Assembly (NCBI GenBank): GCA_023146255.1 | Contig: JAGLCJ010000008.1 | Coordinates: 62,001-126,000, forward strand | Length of the DNA stretch: 64,000 nucleotides | Source: Alcanivoracaceae bacterium | GTDB lineage: Bacteria > Pseudomonadota > Gammaproteobacteria > Pseudomonadales > Alcanivoracaceae | Reading direction: 5' to 3' | In this document: positions 1 through 7,656 of the stretch, piece after piece | Numbering within the stretch: position 1 is the first letter of the stretch | How the letters are laid out: every line of letters begins with the position of its first letter | Made by a program: the position numbers and the translations under genes | Notes under the pieces: generated by a model | The model's database searches: none | What the model was told of the DNA's origin: nothing | The model's input: only the letters and a program-made list of their open reading frames with translations

Positions 1-820
1 GACCCTGTTGCGCGATGCCCGTTTCTCCCCTGACAGCACTATTGCCGAGAGTGACCCGGAAGCCATTATCCGTTACGGCATCGAACACGAATTCATTCGG
101 CGGATCGAGCATCCGCTGGGTTCGCTGGTCAGCACTGACCCGATCACCGCTTTGCAGATGACTTATATCCGCAATAACAGCCTGCATCTGTTCATCCTGC
201 CGGGTCTGATCAGTGCGCTGTTTGATAATGCCCGCCGCATTCAGTTGAGCCAGTTGTATCGGCTGGTAAACCTGCTATATCCGTTCTTCCGCACCGAATA
301 TTTCCTGCCCTGGCAGTCCGGCGCCGAGCTCGATGCTATGACCGACAGTACCATTGCCGTGCTGGTACAGCAGGGTTTGATCAGTCGCGATGGTGACTGC
401 CTGACCGGCGCCTCGTTGCATTCCATCGAGGCGGATCTGCTCGATCATCTTGGCCAGACGGTGCTGCAGGCGCTGGAGCGGTTCTCGCTGACCATCCGGG
501 TGCTGGTACAGCATGGTAGTGGCGTGCTCGACAATGACCGTCTCGAAGAGCTGGCGTATCAGACTGCCCAGCGGTTATCGCTGTTGCATGAGTTCAATTC
601 GCCGGAGTTCTTTGATCGTAACGTGCTGCGCAACTTTATTACCCAGTTGCGGGTGCACGGTCTGGTCAGCAGTAATGACGAGGGCAGGCTGGTGTTTGAT
701 GACCGGCTGCAGTCGCTGGATGAAGAGGCCGGGCTGATTCTCAGCGTCGAGATCAATCAGGCGATCTTGCGGATTACTCGAGTGCCGGCTGGTTTGGGGT
801 CATCGCTTGTAGAGGAGTGA
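1..820 (+). CDS. plsB: glycerol-3-phosphate acyltransferase PlsB, C-terminal part (5' end outside window)
   Basis: PlsB transfers an acyl group from acyl-ACP or acyl-CoA to sn-glycerol-3-phosphate at the inner membrane, the first step of phospholipid synthesis. The reading frame is open from base 2, so the gene enters from outside; about 272 C-terminal residues of a protein usually near 800 are present. The acyltransferase motifs lie upstream of the window. What is visible is the C-terminal domain, including YIRNNSLHLFILPGL, NLLYPFFRTEYFLPW and AQRLSLLHEFNSPEFFD, which align with the end of Escherichia coli PlsB as I recall it. The TGA stop at 818-820 lies inside the conserved left edge of the repeat element that follows, so that element abuts or shapes the 3' end of the gene. 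Confidence 0.9.
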   Translation, partial: TLLRDARFSPDSTIAESDPEAIIRYGIEHEFIRRIEHPLGSLVSTDPITALQMTYIRNNSLHLFILPGLISALFDNARRIQLSQLYRLVNLLYPFFRTEYFLPWQSGAELDAMTDSTIAVLVQQGLISRDGDCLTGASLHSIEADLLDHLGQTVLQALERFSLTIRVLVQHGSGVLDNDRLEELAYQTAQRLSLLHEFNSPEFFDRNVLRNFITQLRVHGLVSSNDEGRLVFDDRLQSLDEEAGLILSVEINQAILRITRVPAGLGSSLVEE

Positions 821-947
821 ACGTCCACGGCAGGAGCGAGGGTCAGAGCTTGCCGGGACACGCCGTGAACCCATCCCTGGGGGCTTGTGTTCGACATCCA
901 TGTCTCACACAGTCCCGGCAAGCTCTGACCCTCGCTCCTGCCTCGCA
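814..947 (+). repeat. VAH element copy 1 (conserved core, locus-specific inverted arms)
   Basis: A perfect 31-bp inverted repeat pairs 829-859 with 912-942 around a structured loop. The core 855-916 begins GGGAC and ends GTCCC. Inside it, CCCA (870-873) pairs with TGGG (878-881) and TGTG..GACAT (886-889, 893-897) pairs with ATGTC..CACA (900-904, 908-911). The left edge carries AGTGAACGTCCACGG and the right edge CCTCGCAT, both shared with the other copies. The arm sequence itself is not shared. It lies between the convergent 3' ends of plsB and rsmJ. There is no U-run, so it is not a standard terminator. Confidence 0.9.
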
Positions 948-965
948 TCGCATTCTTTTCCGCAA

Positions 966-1688
966 TCAATTCGGGTGACAAGGGTAGATATCAAACCTTA
1001 CGGTCTTCCCTGTCAGCGATGACGCCGGTTTGTGGCTGCCGAGGTTGGGTGCGCGCAGCGGGCGCTTTACCACCACCCGGCGGCGGGCTGCAGACAATGC
1101 GGCATCAAGCAGCGCCGCTTCGCCCGCTTCCGTGTCCATGCCGCATAACCACTGCAGCCAGAGCAGTTCTTTCTTGATGGCGGCGGATTTTTCCCGTTCC
1201 GGGAACATCGGATCCAGATACACCACTTCGGCGCAGCGCGGGTGCTGCTGGAGCCATTCAGTGCTGTCGGCGCGGATCAGTGACAGATGGCTGGCCAGCT
1301 CCGGTGCGCGGGCAAGGCCGTCTGCCAGCAGCGCCTGCAGCACCGGCTGGCGCTCGAGCATGCTGACCTGCCAGCCGGCCTGAGCCAGCAAGGCGGAGTC
1401 GCGGCCAAGGCCGGCGGTGGCGTCAATCAATATGCCGTTATCCGACTGCTTGCCGACAGCGCGCACCAGACGCTCGTGACGGACGCGATCGGCGGCGAGA
1501 CGGTAGCCGAGGGCGCCGCTGGTGAAATCGACGCTGAGCGGCGTCTCATGGCCTTCAGGGCGCCATAGCGACAATCTGTTCTCTATCCGGCCGAGCACGA
1601 GGTCCGCATGGGCGGCGCGGGCCGCTGCTTCGTCGGCGACCGTTTCGGCGCCAACATCGGCAACGTCCGGCAGAGCCACCAGTTTCAC
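966..1688 (-). CDS. rsmJ: 16S rRNA (guanine1516-N2)-methyltransferase RsmJ
   Basis: RsmJ (formerly YhiQ) methylates N2 of G1516 in 16S rRNA using S-adenosylmethionine. The 240-residue product carries the family SAM-binding motif DATAGLGRD near residue 90, YLDPMFP near 158 and a VVVKRP segment near 200, all typical of this DUF548 family. Its start overlaps the end of uppP by 4 bp, so it is very probably the last gene of the leftward operon that begins at yoaA. The 145 bp beyond its stop holds a VAH repeat. Confidence 0.9.
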   Translation of the reverse strand: MKLVALPDVADVGAETVADEAAARAAHADLVLGRIENRLSLWRPEGHETPLSVDFTSGALGYRLAADRVRHERLVRAVGKQSDNGILIDATAGLGRDSALLAQAGWQVSMLERQPVLQALLADGLARAPELASHLSLIRADSTEWLQQHPRCAEVVYLDPMFPEREKSAAIKKELLWLQWLCGMDTEAGEAALLDAALSAARRRVVVKRPLRAPNLGSHKPASSLTGKTVRFDIYPCHPN

Positions 1689-2482
1689 AGGAAAAACAGT
1701 GCCAGCACTGCGCCAAGCAGCAGCCGGTAAATGACAAACGGCAGCATGCCCAGACGATTGACCAGACGAATGAAGAAAGCGATGGTCAGGTAAGCCACCA
1801 GCGCCGACACCACGCAGGCAACCAGCAACTGCACCAGTGAGTAGATATGCTCCTCAGTGGCGACATCGCCAATCATCAGCACCACCGCGCCGAGAATCAC
1901 CGGGATCGACATCAGGAACGAAAAATTGGCGGCGTCCTCGCGACGCAGCCCGAGGAGTAGCGCAGCGGTAATGGTAATGCCGCTACGCGATGTGCCGGGA
2001 ATCAGCGCCAGCGCCTGGGCAAGACCGATCAGCGTAACGGCAGCAAAACCCATCTTCATCATCGAATGAGTTTGCGCACCTTTTGCATCAGCCAGCCACA
2101 AAAGTGCGCCGAACAACAAGGTGGTGCTGGCGATCACCGCCACCGAGCGGCTCTGTTCCTCGACCATATCCTTGAACAGGAAACCACAGATCACCGCCGG
2201 CAGCGTCGCCCAAATCAGCAGCAGACCAAGCCGCAAGTGTTCGTTCATCTGCCGGGCCTGGACTCCGTGCAGCGCGCCAAGCGTCATGCGAGCCAGGTAT
2301 TGACGGTAGTACAGCATCACCGCCAGCAGCGTGCCGATATGGACGGCGACATCGAATGCCAGACCCTGATCCTGCCAGCCGAGCAGCTGCGCCGGCAGGA
2401 TCAGGTGTGCAGAACTGGAAATCGGCAGGAACTCGGTCAATCCCTGAATGACCGCCAGTACCAACAACTGCAACCATTCCAT
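1685..2482 (-). CDS. uppP: undecaprenyl-diphosphatase UppP (BacA)
   Basis: UppP dephosphorylates undecaprenyl pyrophosphate at the inner membrane, recycling the lipid carrier used for peptidoglycan, and overproduction is linked to bacitracin resistance. The 265-residue product is strongly hydrophobic throughout. It has the family signature QGLTEFLPISSSAHL near residues 14-28 and a second conserved PGTSRSGITI segment near 161-170, which contain the catalytic Glu, Ser and Arg residues. The start directly follows the thioesterase stop (TGA then ATG), and the 3' end overlaps rsmJ by 4 bp. The carrier-lipid flippase candidate popT lies about 60 kb away in this window. Confidence 0.95.
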   Translation of the reverse strand: MEWLQLLVLAVIQGLTEFLPISSSAHLILPAQLLGWQDQGLAFDVAVHIGTLLAVMLYYRQYLARMTLGALHGVQARQMNEHLRLGLLLIWATLPAVICGFLFKDMVEEQSRSVAVIASTTLLFGALLWLADAKGAQTHSMMKMGFAAVTLIGLAQALALIPGTSRSGITITAALLLGLRREDAANFSFLMSIPVILGAVVLMIGDVATEEHIYSLVQLLVACVVSALVAYLTIAFFIRLVNRLGMLPFVIYRLLLGAVLALFFL

Positions 2483-2932
2483 TCAGTCGGCTTCCACAGC
2501 AGTGAGTGCATAACCGTCAATAAACTCCGGCGGCATCCTTCGCGGCTTGCCGGAATCAATGGCGACACAAACCCAGCGAGTGCGACCGCGCAGCAATGTG
2601 ACGCCATCGGCAGGACGACGAATCTGATAGCGGCGTACCATGCTGATGCGCTGATCGTTCTCGACAATCCAGGTGCCAACCTCCAGCTGGTCGTCGGCAA
2701 ATGCCGGCGACAGGTATTCCAGTTCGGTGTGGCGCGCCACCATGCCGCGATTCAGCTGCTGGTATTTTTCCCAGCCCAGCCCCAGCGCCCGGGTGTGATC
2801 CCAGGCAATCTGTTCAAGCCAGCGCAGGTATTCGACATTATTGGCATGACCCATGACGTCAATGGCCGAGGTCGGCACGGTCATGGTCATGATATGGGGC
2901 TCGGGCAGATCCCAGCCGGATGGCTTGCTCAT
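2483..2932 (-). CDS. hotdog-fold acyl-CoA thioesterase (YbgC/FadM type)
   Basis: A 149-residue single hotdog domain of the 4-hydroxybenzoyl-CoA thioesterase superfamily. The active-site region VPTSAIDVMGHANNVEYLRWLEQ near residues 20-42 has the characteristic aspartate followed by GHxNN, which marks YbgC/FadM-type thioesterases that hydrolyse acyl-CoA thioesters. In the usual family motif the first residues read YxDxDxxGHxNN; here the aspartate is preceded by AI, so the substrate may differ. It overlaps tsaB by 4 bp upstream and abuts uppP downstream, so it belongs to the yoaA-tsaB-uppP-rsmJ operon. The exact substrate cannot be read from sequence. Confidence 0.8.
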   Translation of the reverse strand: MSKPSGWDLPEPHIMTMTVPTSAIDVMGHANNVEYLRWLEQIAWDHTRALGLGWEKYQQLNRGMVARHTELEYLSPAFADDQLEVGTWIVENDQRISMVRRYQIRRPADGVTLLRGRTRWVCVAIDSGKPRRMPPEFIDGYALTAVEAD

Positions 2933-3603
2933 CGTATTGCTCCCTGAATCACCCGGTCACGGAGATATACCGGTCTTGCCTGTTCTGCAGGGACACCACC
3001 ACCAGCGGCACGTTCCAAGGCTGCCAGAGCGGCAACGGATGCGGCATGGGGCAACTGCTCCGCATCCCAGTCCAGCAACGTCGGCCAGTTGCCGCGCATG
3101 GCGTCGAGATACAGCGCACCGCTGCCGGCGCCACGCCATTGTCCACCCGGCAGCGCCGGCAGCGCTGACGGGGCTGCGACACAGTCCGCCAACAACATCT
3201 GCACGCTACCCTGCGTCACTTTGTAACCGCCCAGATAAAGCTCACCCATGCGGGCATCGAAACCGATCAGCCAATTGCCATCGCCATGCTCACGCGCCGC
3301 GCCATGGGCGCTGGCCGCCAGCGTCGAGATGCCAATCAATGGAATGTCTGCAGCAAATCCCAAACCTTGCGCCACGGACACCGCCACCCGCACGCCAGTG
3401 AAGGCACCGGGACCCTGACCATATGCAATAGCGTCGAGCTGGCCCAGTTTCCAGCCGGCGACGGCCAGTATTTCCTCCAGCATCGGCAGCACCCGCTCAG
3501 TCTGCCGGCGCTGTCCCGCTTCAAAGCGCTCCTCGATGCGGCCATTGTCCCACAACGCCACCGAGCAGCTGTCTGTCGCTGTTTCAAGTGCCAGTAGTTT
3601 CAA
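2929..3603 (-). CDS. tsaB: tRNA threonylcarbamoyladenosine biosynthesis protein TsaB
   Basis: TsaB (YeaZ) is the non-catalytic ASKHA-fold partner of TsaD and TsaE in forming t6A37 on ANN-decoding tRNAs. The 224-residue product starts MKLLALETATDSCSVAL, has AYGQGPGAFTGVRVAVSVAQGLG near residues 61-83 and GFDARMGELYLGGY near 115-128, all typical of the family. The start codon is TTG, with GGGG a few bases upstream; the 5' end overlaps yoaA by 20 bp. tsaB next to yoaA is also the arrangement in Escherichia coli, which supports both calls. Confidence 0.93.
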   Translation of the reverse strand: MKLLALETATDSCSVALWDNGRIEERFEAGQRRQTERVLPMLEEILAVAGWKLGQLDAIAYGQGPGAFTGVRVAVSVAQGLGFAADIPLIGISTLAASAHGAAREHGDGNWLIGFDARMGELYLGGYKVTQGSVQMLLADCVAAPSALPALPGGQWRGAGSGALYLDAMRGNWPTLLDWDAEQLPHAASVAALAALERAAGGGVPAEQARPVYLRDRVIQGAIR

Positions 3604-5527
3604 GCGTGCCCCGACTTTCGATATAACGGAAAAAGCGCTCCACCACCTCGATCTTGCGGGTGCGTGTCATGCCCGGCAGGCTGTCGAGAAACAGCTTGCC
3701 GTAACTCTTGTCGATCAGGCGCGGATCCGCAATCACCAGCACACCATGATCCTGCACATCACGAATCAACCGACCGGCGCCCTGACGCAAGGTCAACACC
3801 GCCTGCGGTAACTGGTAATCGCGAAACGGATTACCACGTTCCCGCTTGATCCGTTCGATCCGTGCTGCGGCCACCGGATCGCCCGGTGAGGCAAACGGCA
3901 GCCGGTCGATTATGACACAGCTGAGCGCTTCACCCCGCACATCAATGCCTTCCCAGAAGCTGCTGGTACCAAGCAGGACCGCATTGCCACGCTCGCGAAA
4001 ATCCTCCAGCAACTGACGTCGACCGGCCTCACCCTGCACCAGCAGCGGATAATCGATCCGGTTACGCAACAGCTCGGCCGCCTCCCGTAACGCCCGGTGA
4101 CTGGTAAACAGAAAAAATGTCCGACCCTTTGCCGCCTCGATCACCGGCAGCATGTTGTCCACCAGGCGCCGGGTGTAATCCGGCATATCCGGTGTCGGCA
4201 GATCCTCGGGCACATACAGCACCGCCTGACGACGGAAATCGAATGGACTCTCCAGACGCAGAGTCTGGGCATCAACAATGCCGAGGCGGTCGATAAAGTG
4301 GCTGAAGTTACCGGCCACCGACAGGGTCGCCGAGGTAAATATCCAGCTGCAGCGCTGGCGAGCACGATGGGCATCAAACATTTCCGCCACCGACAACGGT
4401 GTCGCATGTAGCAAAAAGGCGCGTTTGAAGGTTTCGAACCAGAACACCAGATTGTCGTCATCGCCACTCTGGAAACGAGCCAGACTTTCCCGTTGCTCCA
4501 GTGCCCGGCGATGACAGGACTCCATGCCGCGACTACCGCGGGCATGCGGCTCAAGAAACTGTTCCAGCGCTGACAGCGCCTGAGCCAGCGCCGTGGCAGC
4601 ACTGATCACTTCCGGCGCATCAACCACCGCCGACCAGGGGTCTTTGCGGCCATCGTTGCCCAGCGCGATGCGCAGGTCCGCCATTGTCCGCTCCAGTGCG
4701 CTGGTACAAGCCGACAGGCCCTGCACATCAATGGCAGTATGCGCTGCCTCGCTGATGGCATCGCTGCACAGCTCCTGCAACTGTCTGGAACTGAGCGTCG
4801 AGCCGAAAAAGGTGGCGGCGACATCGGGTAGCTGGTGCGCCTCGTCAAAGATCACCGCGTTGGCGGATGGCAGCAGTTCTGTAACGCCCTCGCCCTTGAG
4901 GGCCGCATTGGCGAAGAACAGATGATGATTAACCACCACCAGATCCGCCTCCTGCGCCTCCTGACGGGCACGCATGACAGGACAACTGCTGATTTCAGGG
5001 CAGTCCTGACCGAGACAATTCTCCGCCGTGCTGGTCACCCAGGGCCAGACCGGCGCGTCTTCAGGAATTTCCCGCAACTCGGCAATGTCACCACTGGCGG
5101 TGCGCGCCGCCCAGCGCGCCACCACCTGCATCTGTAACGCGGTGTCGCGGGTCTGGAAACGGGCCTCCTCAAGATGCAGTTTCATCCGGTACGGGCACAG
5201 ATAATTGGCCCGGCCTTTCAGCAAGGCGGTGCGGCGACTGACCCCAAGCGCCTTCAATACCACCGGCAGATCGCGAAAGAACAGCTGCTCCTGCAAACTT
5301 TTGGTGCCGGTGGAAATAATGCTTGGCCCGTCAGCCAGCAACGCCGGCACCAGATAGGCCAGCGTTTTACCGGTCCCGGTCTCCGCCTCCACCACCAGTG
5401 CCGAGGCATTGTCCAACACCTGTTCGACCGCCCGCGCCATCTCCAGCTGGGGCGCGCGCGGAGCAAAACCGGGGATCAGACTGGCGAAACGCTCGTCATC
5501 ACACAGCACTCTTTCGACACGACTCAA
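3584..5527 (-). CDS. yoaA: DinG-family Fe-S helicase YoaA
   Basis: A 647-residue superfamily 2 DNA helicase of the XPD/DinG group. Visible motifs are Walker A ETGTGKT at residues 49-55, a DEAH box in VIFDEAHQLPDVAA, and a four-cysteine iron-sulphur cluster set at Cys111, Cys171, Cys176 and Cys182. The C-terminal half has SFWEGIDVRGEALSCVIIDRLPF and QGAGRLIRD motifs. YoaA acts in DNA repair, in Escherichia coli with the HolC clamp-loader subunit. The start is TTG with a good ribosome-binding site (GAGGAGA) about seven bases upstream. It is the first gene of the leftward operon and is divergent from mobA. Confidence 0.93.
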   Translation of the reverse strand: MSRVERVLCDDERFASLIPGFAPRAPQLEMARAVEQVLDNASALVVEAETGTGKTLAYLVPALLADGPSIISTGTKSLQEQLFFRDLPVVLKALGVSRRTALLKGRANYLCPYRMKLHLEEARFQTRDTALQMQVVARWAARTASGDIAELREIPEDAPVWPWVTSTAENCLGQDCPEISSCPVMRARQEAQEADLVVVNHHLFFANAALKGEGVTELLPSANAVIFDEAHQLPDVAATFFGSTLSSRQLQELCSDAISEAAHTAIDVQGLSACTSALERTMADLRIALGNDGRKDPWSAVVDAPEVISAATALAQALSALEQFLEPHARGSRGMESCHRRALEQRESLARFQSGDDDNLVFWFETFKRAFLLHATPLSVAEMFDAHRARQRCSWIFTSATLSVAGNFSHFIDRLGIVDAQTLRLESPFDFRRQAVLYVPEDLPTPDMPDYTRRLVDNMLPVIEAAKGRTFFLFTSHRALREAAELLRNRIDYPLLVQGEAGRRQLLEDFRERGNAVLLGTSSFWEGIDVRGEALSCVIIDRLPFASPGDPVAAARIERIKRERGNPFRDYQLPQAVLTLRQGAGRLIRDVQDHGVLVIADPRLIDKSYGKLFLDSLPGMTRTRKIEVVERFFRYIESRGTLETTGT

Positions 5528-5641
5528 AAGCTATCTCCTCAACTGGCGCAGAGCATACCAATCAGGCCGGGTGACAACCATTGGCAGACAAAACGGCATG
5601 CTACGGCGACAATAGCCCTCTCTCCCGTGCTGAAGACCGAT

Positions 5642-6229
5642 ATGAGTATCCGCCCCCCGCAAAACCCCGACTGGACGCTGGTGATACTTGCCGGCGGTCG
5701 CGGATTGCGTGCCGGCGGCATCGACAAAGGTTGGGCCAACTGGCGTGGCGCTGCCATGATTCATCATCTGTTGCAGCAATTCGGTAGGCAGAGCTCCAGC
5801 GTCATTGTCAGCGCAAATCGAAATCTGGACGCGTACCGAGCCCTTGGCGTGACGGTCGTCACAGATCTGCGCGCAGATTTTCCCGGCCCCTTGGCCGGGC
5901 TCGAAGCCGCTCTTGCGGTGATCGACACGCCATGTCAGGTCATTCTGCCCTGTGACATGCCACTGCTACCGGCAGACCTGCCACAGCGACTGATGCAGGC
6001 ACGACATGATGATGCAGATATCAGCGTCGCCCATGATGGCATCCGTCAGCAGCACCTGTGCATGGCCCTGAATGGGAAATACTGGCGAGAGAACCTGTCG
6101 ACGTGGCTCGATCAGGGTGGCCGCAGTGTGCATGGCTGGCTTGCGGACAAACCACTCTGCCCTGTCAGCTGTCCGGATACAGGCCGTGCATTCACCAACC
6201 TGAATCAGCTGAACCCGGAGCAAAACTGA
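5642..6229 (+). CDS. mobA: molybdenum cofactor guanylyltransferase MobA
   Basis: MobA links GMP to molybdopterin to form the MGD cofactor of DMSO-reductase-type enzymes. The 195-residue product has the nucleotidyltransferase glycine-rich loop LAGGRGLRAGGIDKGW near residues 16-31, VVTDLRADFPGPLAGLEAAL near 75-94, and LPCDMPLLPADLP near 103-115, where the Asp binds metal. In most MobA proteins the loop reads RRMGG-DKG; here the Met is replaced by Ala. The ATG at 5642 was chosen because it places the loop at the expected distance. It is transcribed divergently from yoaA and ends at a strong terminator. Confidence 0.88.
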   Translation: MSIRPPQNPDWTLVILAGGRGLRAGGIDKGWANWRGAAMIHHLLQQFGRQSSSVIVSANRNLDAYRALGVTVVTDLRADFPGPLAGLEAALAVIDTPCQVILPCDMPLLPADLPQRLMQARHDDADISVAHDGIRQQHLCMALNGKYWRENLSTWLDQGGRSVHGWLADKPLCPVSCPDTGRAFTNLNQLNPEQN

Positions 6230-6242
6230 GCACTCAGCCATA

Positions 6243-6269
6243 AAAAAGCCCCGCCGAAGCGGGGCTTTT
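6243..6269. terminator. bidirectional intrinsic terminator between mobA and algP-like gene
   Basis: The stem AGCCCCGC / GCGGGGCT encloses CGAA, flanked by an A-run on the left and a T-run on the right. It can therefore stop mobA on the plus strand and the algP-like gene on the minus strand. Confidence 0.9.
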
Positions 6270-6286
6270 GTCAGACCAGAGAAGAA

Positions 6287-7132
6287 TTACTTCTTGGCCG
6301 GACGACCGCGACGAGCGGCTTTCTTCTTGGCCGGTGCCTTGCGAACAGCTTTCTTCGCAGCGGCTTTACGCGGCGCCTTCTTTGCCTTTGCTGCCTTCGC
6401 CTTACGCGGAGCCTTCTTGGCCTTCGCCTTACGCGGTGCTTTCTTGGCAGCAGCCTTCTTCGCCGGACCCTTACGCGCTACACGCTTCTTGGCCTTGCCT
6501 TTGCCAGCAGCTTTCTTGGCTTTGGCAGCGGCTTTCTTGGCAGCAGCTTTTTCACGTGCAGCAGCCTTGCGAGCAGCAGCCTTGGCTTTGGCAGCGGCCT
6601 TGCGGGCAGCAGCTTTCTGCTTGGTAGCGGCTTTACGGGCAGCTACTTTCGCTTTGGCGGCGGCTTTCTTGGCAGCAGCTTTCTGCTTGGCAGCGGCCTT
6701 ACGGGCAGCTACTTTCGCTTTGGCAGCGGCTTTCTTGGCAGCGGTCTTGGCTTTGCGATCCGCAGCGCGGTGCGCAGCCTTGAGACGCTTGGCTTCACGG
6801 GAAGCGGCAGCTTTGGCAGCACGCGCCTCTTTGCGCAGGTCGGCCATACCGTCGCGCAGCGCTTTCAGCTGTTGACGCATGGTGGCGACACGGGCCTTGG
6901 CGGCGGCGGTCAGTTTGCCTTTGGCGGAAGCGCGCTGGGCTTTCAGCTTGGCAGCGACGCCTTCGACCTTCTTCTTCTGTGCATCGAGCTTGGCTTCTAC
7001 TGCAGCCAGTGCCTTGTGGGCAGCGGCGGCGGCCTGCTCTTTCAGCTTCACTTTGTTATCGACAGCGGCCTTCTTTACTGCCGGCTTGGCTGCCTTACGT
7101 TTCGTTGCGGCTTTCTTTTTGGCTCGAGCCAT
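6287..7132 (-). CDS. AlgP / histone-H1-like Lys-Ala-rich DNA-binding protein
   Basis: A 281-residue, very basic protein. The N-terminal part (about residues 20-115) looks like a coiled coil with alternating Ala, Lys, Glu and Leu. From about 120 on it is built of AAKAKVAARKAAAKQKAA-like repeats and then KKAPRKAK repeats, ending RRGRPAKK, an AT-hook-like RGRP tail. This is the make-up of Pseudomonas AlgP (AlgR3) and of bacterial histone H1-like proteins, which bind DNA non-specifically. The coding DNA is itself repetitive (about 6340-6770), which makes copy-number change by slippage likely. A clear ribosome-binding site (TAGGAGA) precedes the ATG. The gene stands alone between two terminators. 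Confidence 0.8.
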   Translation of the reverse strand: MARAKKKAATKRKAAKPAVKKAAVDNKVKLKEQAAAAAHKALAAVEAKLDAQKKKVEGVAAKLKAQRASAKGKLTAAAKARVATMRQQLKALRDGMADLRKEARAAKAAASREAKRLKAAHRAADRKAKTAAKKAAAKAKVAARKAAAKQKAAAKKAAAKAKVAARKAATKQKAAARKAAAKAKAAARKAAAREKAAAKKAAAKAKKAAGKGKAKKRVARKGPAKKAAAKKAPRKAKAKKAPRKAKAAKAKKAPRKAAAKKAVRKAPAKKKAARRGRPAKK

Positions 7133-7395
7133 GACTGATCTCCTAAGCTATAGCGTTGTTTTTACTGCGACCGAGAGAAAAAATAGCATAAAAAAAAATC
7201 AGGTGGTACATAATTTGCTCACCCCCCTTTTTCAGACCGCGCTCTATTTCACTCCGCACCACTCCAAACACACTGGCAAAATTCGTCACTGCCCCCGTTT
7301 CAGCACCATCGAAATAAAGCAATTTGGGTTTTTTCCGCAGAAAAAAGCATTCAGTACATAATCGCGTTCAGGCATCGCCCCCCCGAGAGAACCTG

Positions 7396-7410
7396 TTGAA
7401 GCCGCTTCAA
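7396..7410. promoter_or_regulatory. perfect inverted repeat TTGAAGC-C-GCTTCAA, possible operator
   Basis: Fifteen bases with 7-bp arms around one base. The TGAA..C..TTCA pattern resembles sites of the Cra/FruR (LacI) family, but nothing else here supports that identity. It lies about 265 bp upstream of the algP-like start. Confidence 0.35.
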
Positions 7411-7505
7411 GCGGAATATTTTTCTGCCCGAAGCGGATAACACGAACCGCAATACAACCCTGTTTCCGGACGGCGATCGATACCAGGCAGCGGGGTCGGT
7501 AGTGA

Positions 7506-7529
7506 AAAGTGTTACCGACGTAACACTTT
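7506..7529. promoter_or_regulatory. perfect 10-bp inverted repeat AAAGTGTTAC-CGAC-GTAACACTTT
   Basis: Ten-base perfect arms around CGAC. It lacks the G+C-rich stem and U-run of a terminator, and it looks like a dimeric repressor site or a small RNA hairpin. No gene starts next to it; it sits between the adk terminator and the upstream region of the algP-like gene. Confidence 0.4.
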
Positions 7530-7604
7530 CTCAGGGCCGTCGAGCCGGACAGAAATATCCTGAACATGGGACACCCGAGCAGCTGCGAGGCGATATTCGA
7601 AGAC

Positions 7605-7631
7605 AAAAAAAGGAGGCCGAAGCCTCCTTTT
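7605..7631 (-). terminator. adk intrinsic terminator
   Basis: The stem AGGAGGC / GCCTCCT around CGAA, with a T-run on the minus strand, begins about 25 bp beyond the adk stop codon. Confidence 0.9.
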
Positions 7632-7656
7632 GGACATTTCGTGACACGGTAAAATG

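Larger units (their letters stand above)
7133..7604. other. non-coding stretch upstream of the algP-like gene
   Basis: About 470 bp with no convincing gene. The part next to the algP-like gene is A+T-rich with long A-runs and probably holds its promoter and upstream elements. Further away are two perfect inverted repeats, listed separately. A 106-codon frame on the minus strand at 7286-7606 has no recognisable domain and runs out of the adk terminator, so I do not call it. Confidence 0.6.

Noticed and set aside
829..942. VAH element as a retron or group II intron fragment
   Set aside because: No reverse transcriptase gene is in the window, and the core has no recognisable intron domain V or msr motif.
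814..947. VAH element as a rho-independent terminator
   Set aside because: The stem is 31 bp and no T-run follows on either strand; copies 2 to 5 also lie between co-directional genes in either orientation.
2066..2947. 293-codon plus-strand frame opposite uppP and the thioesterase
   Set aside because: Both minus-strand genes are well supported and overlap their operon neighbours by a few bases; this frame has no domain.
6294..6875. 193-codon plus-strand Ala/Phe/Leu-rich frame opposite the algP-like gene
   Set aside because: It is the antisense of Lys-Ala repeats, which always gives Phe/Leu/Ala-rich hydrophobic frames.
7286..7606. 106-codon minus-strand frame upstream of the algP-like gene
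   Set aside because: No domain, no ribosome-binding site, and it begins within the adk terminator; more likely non-coding.
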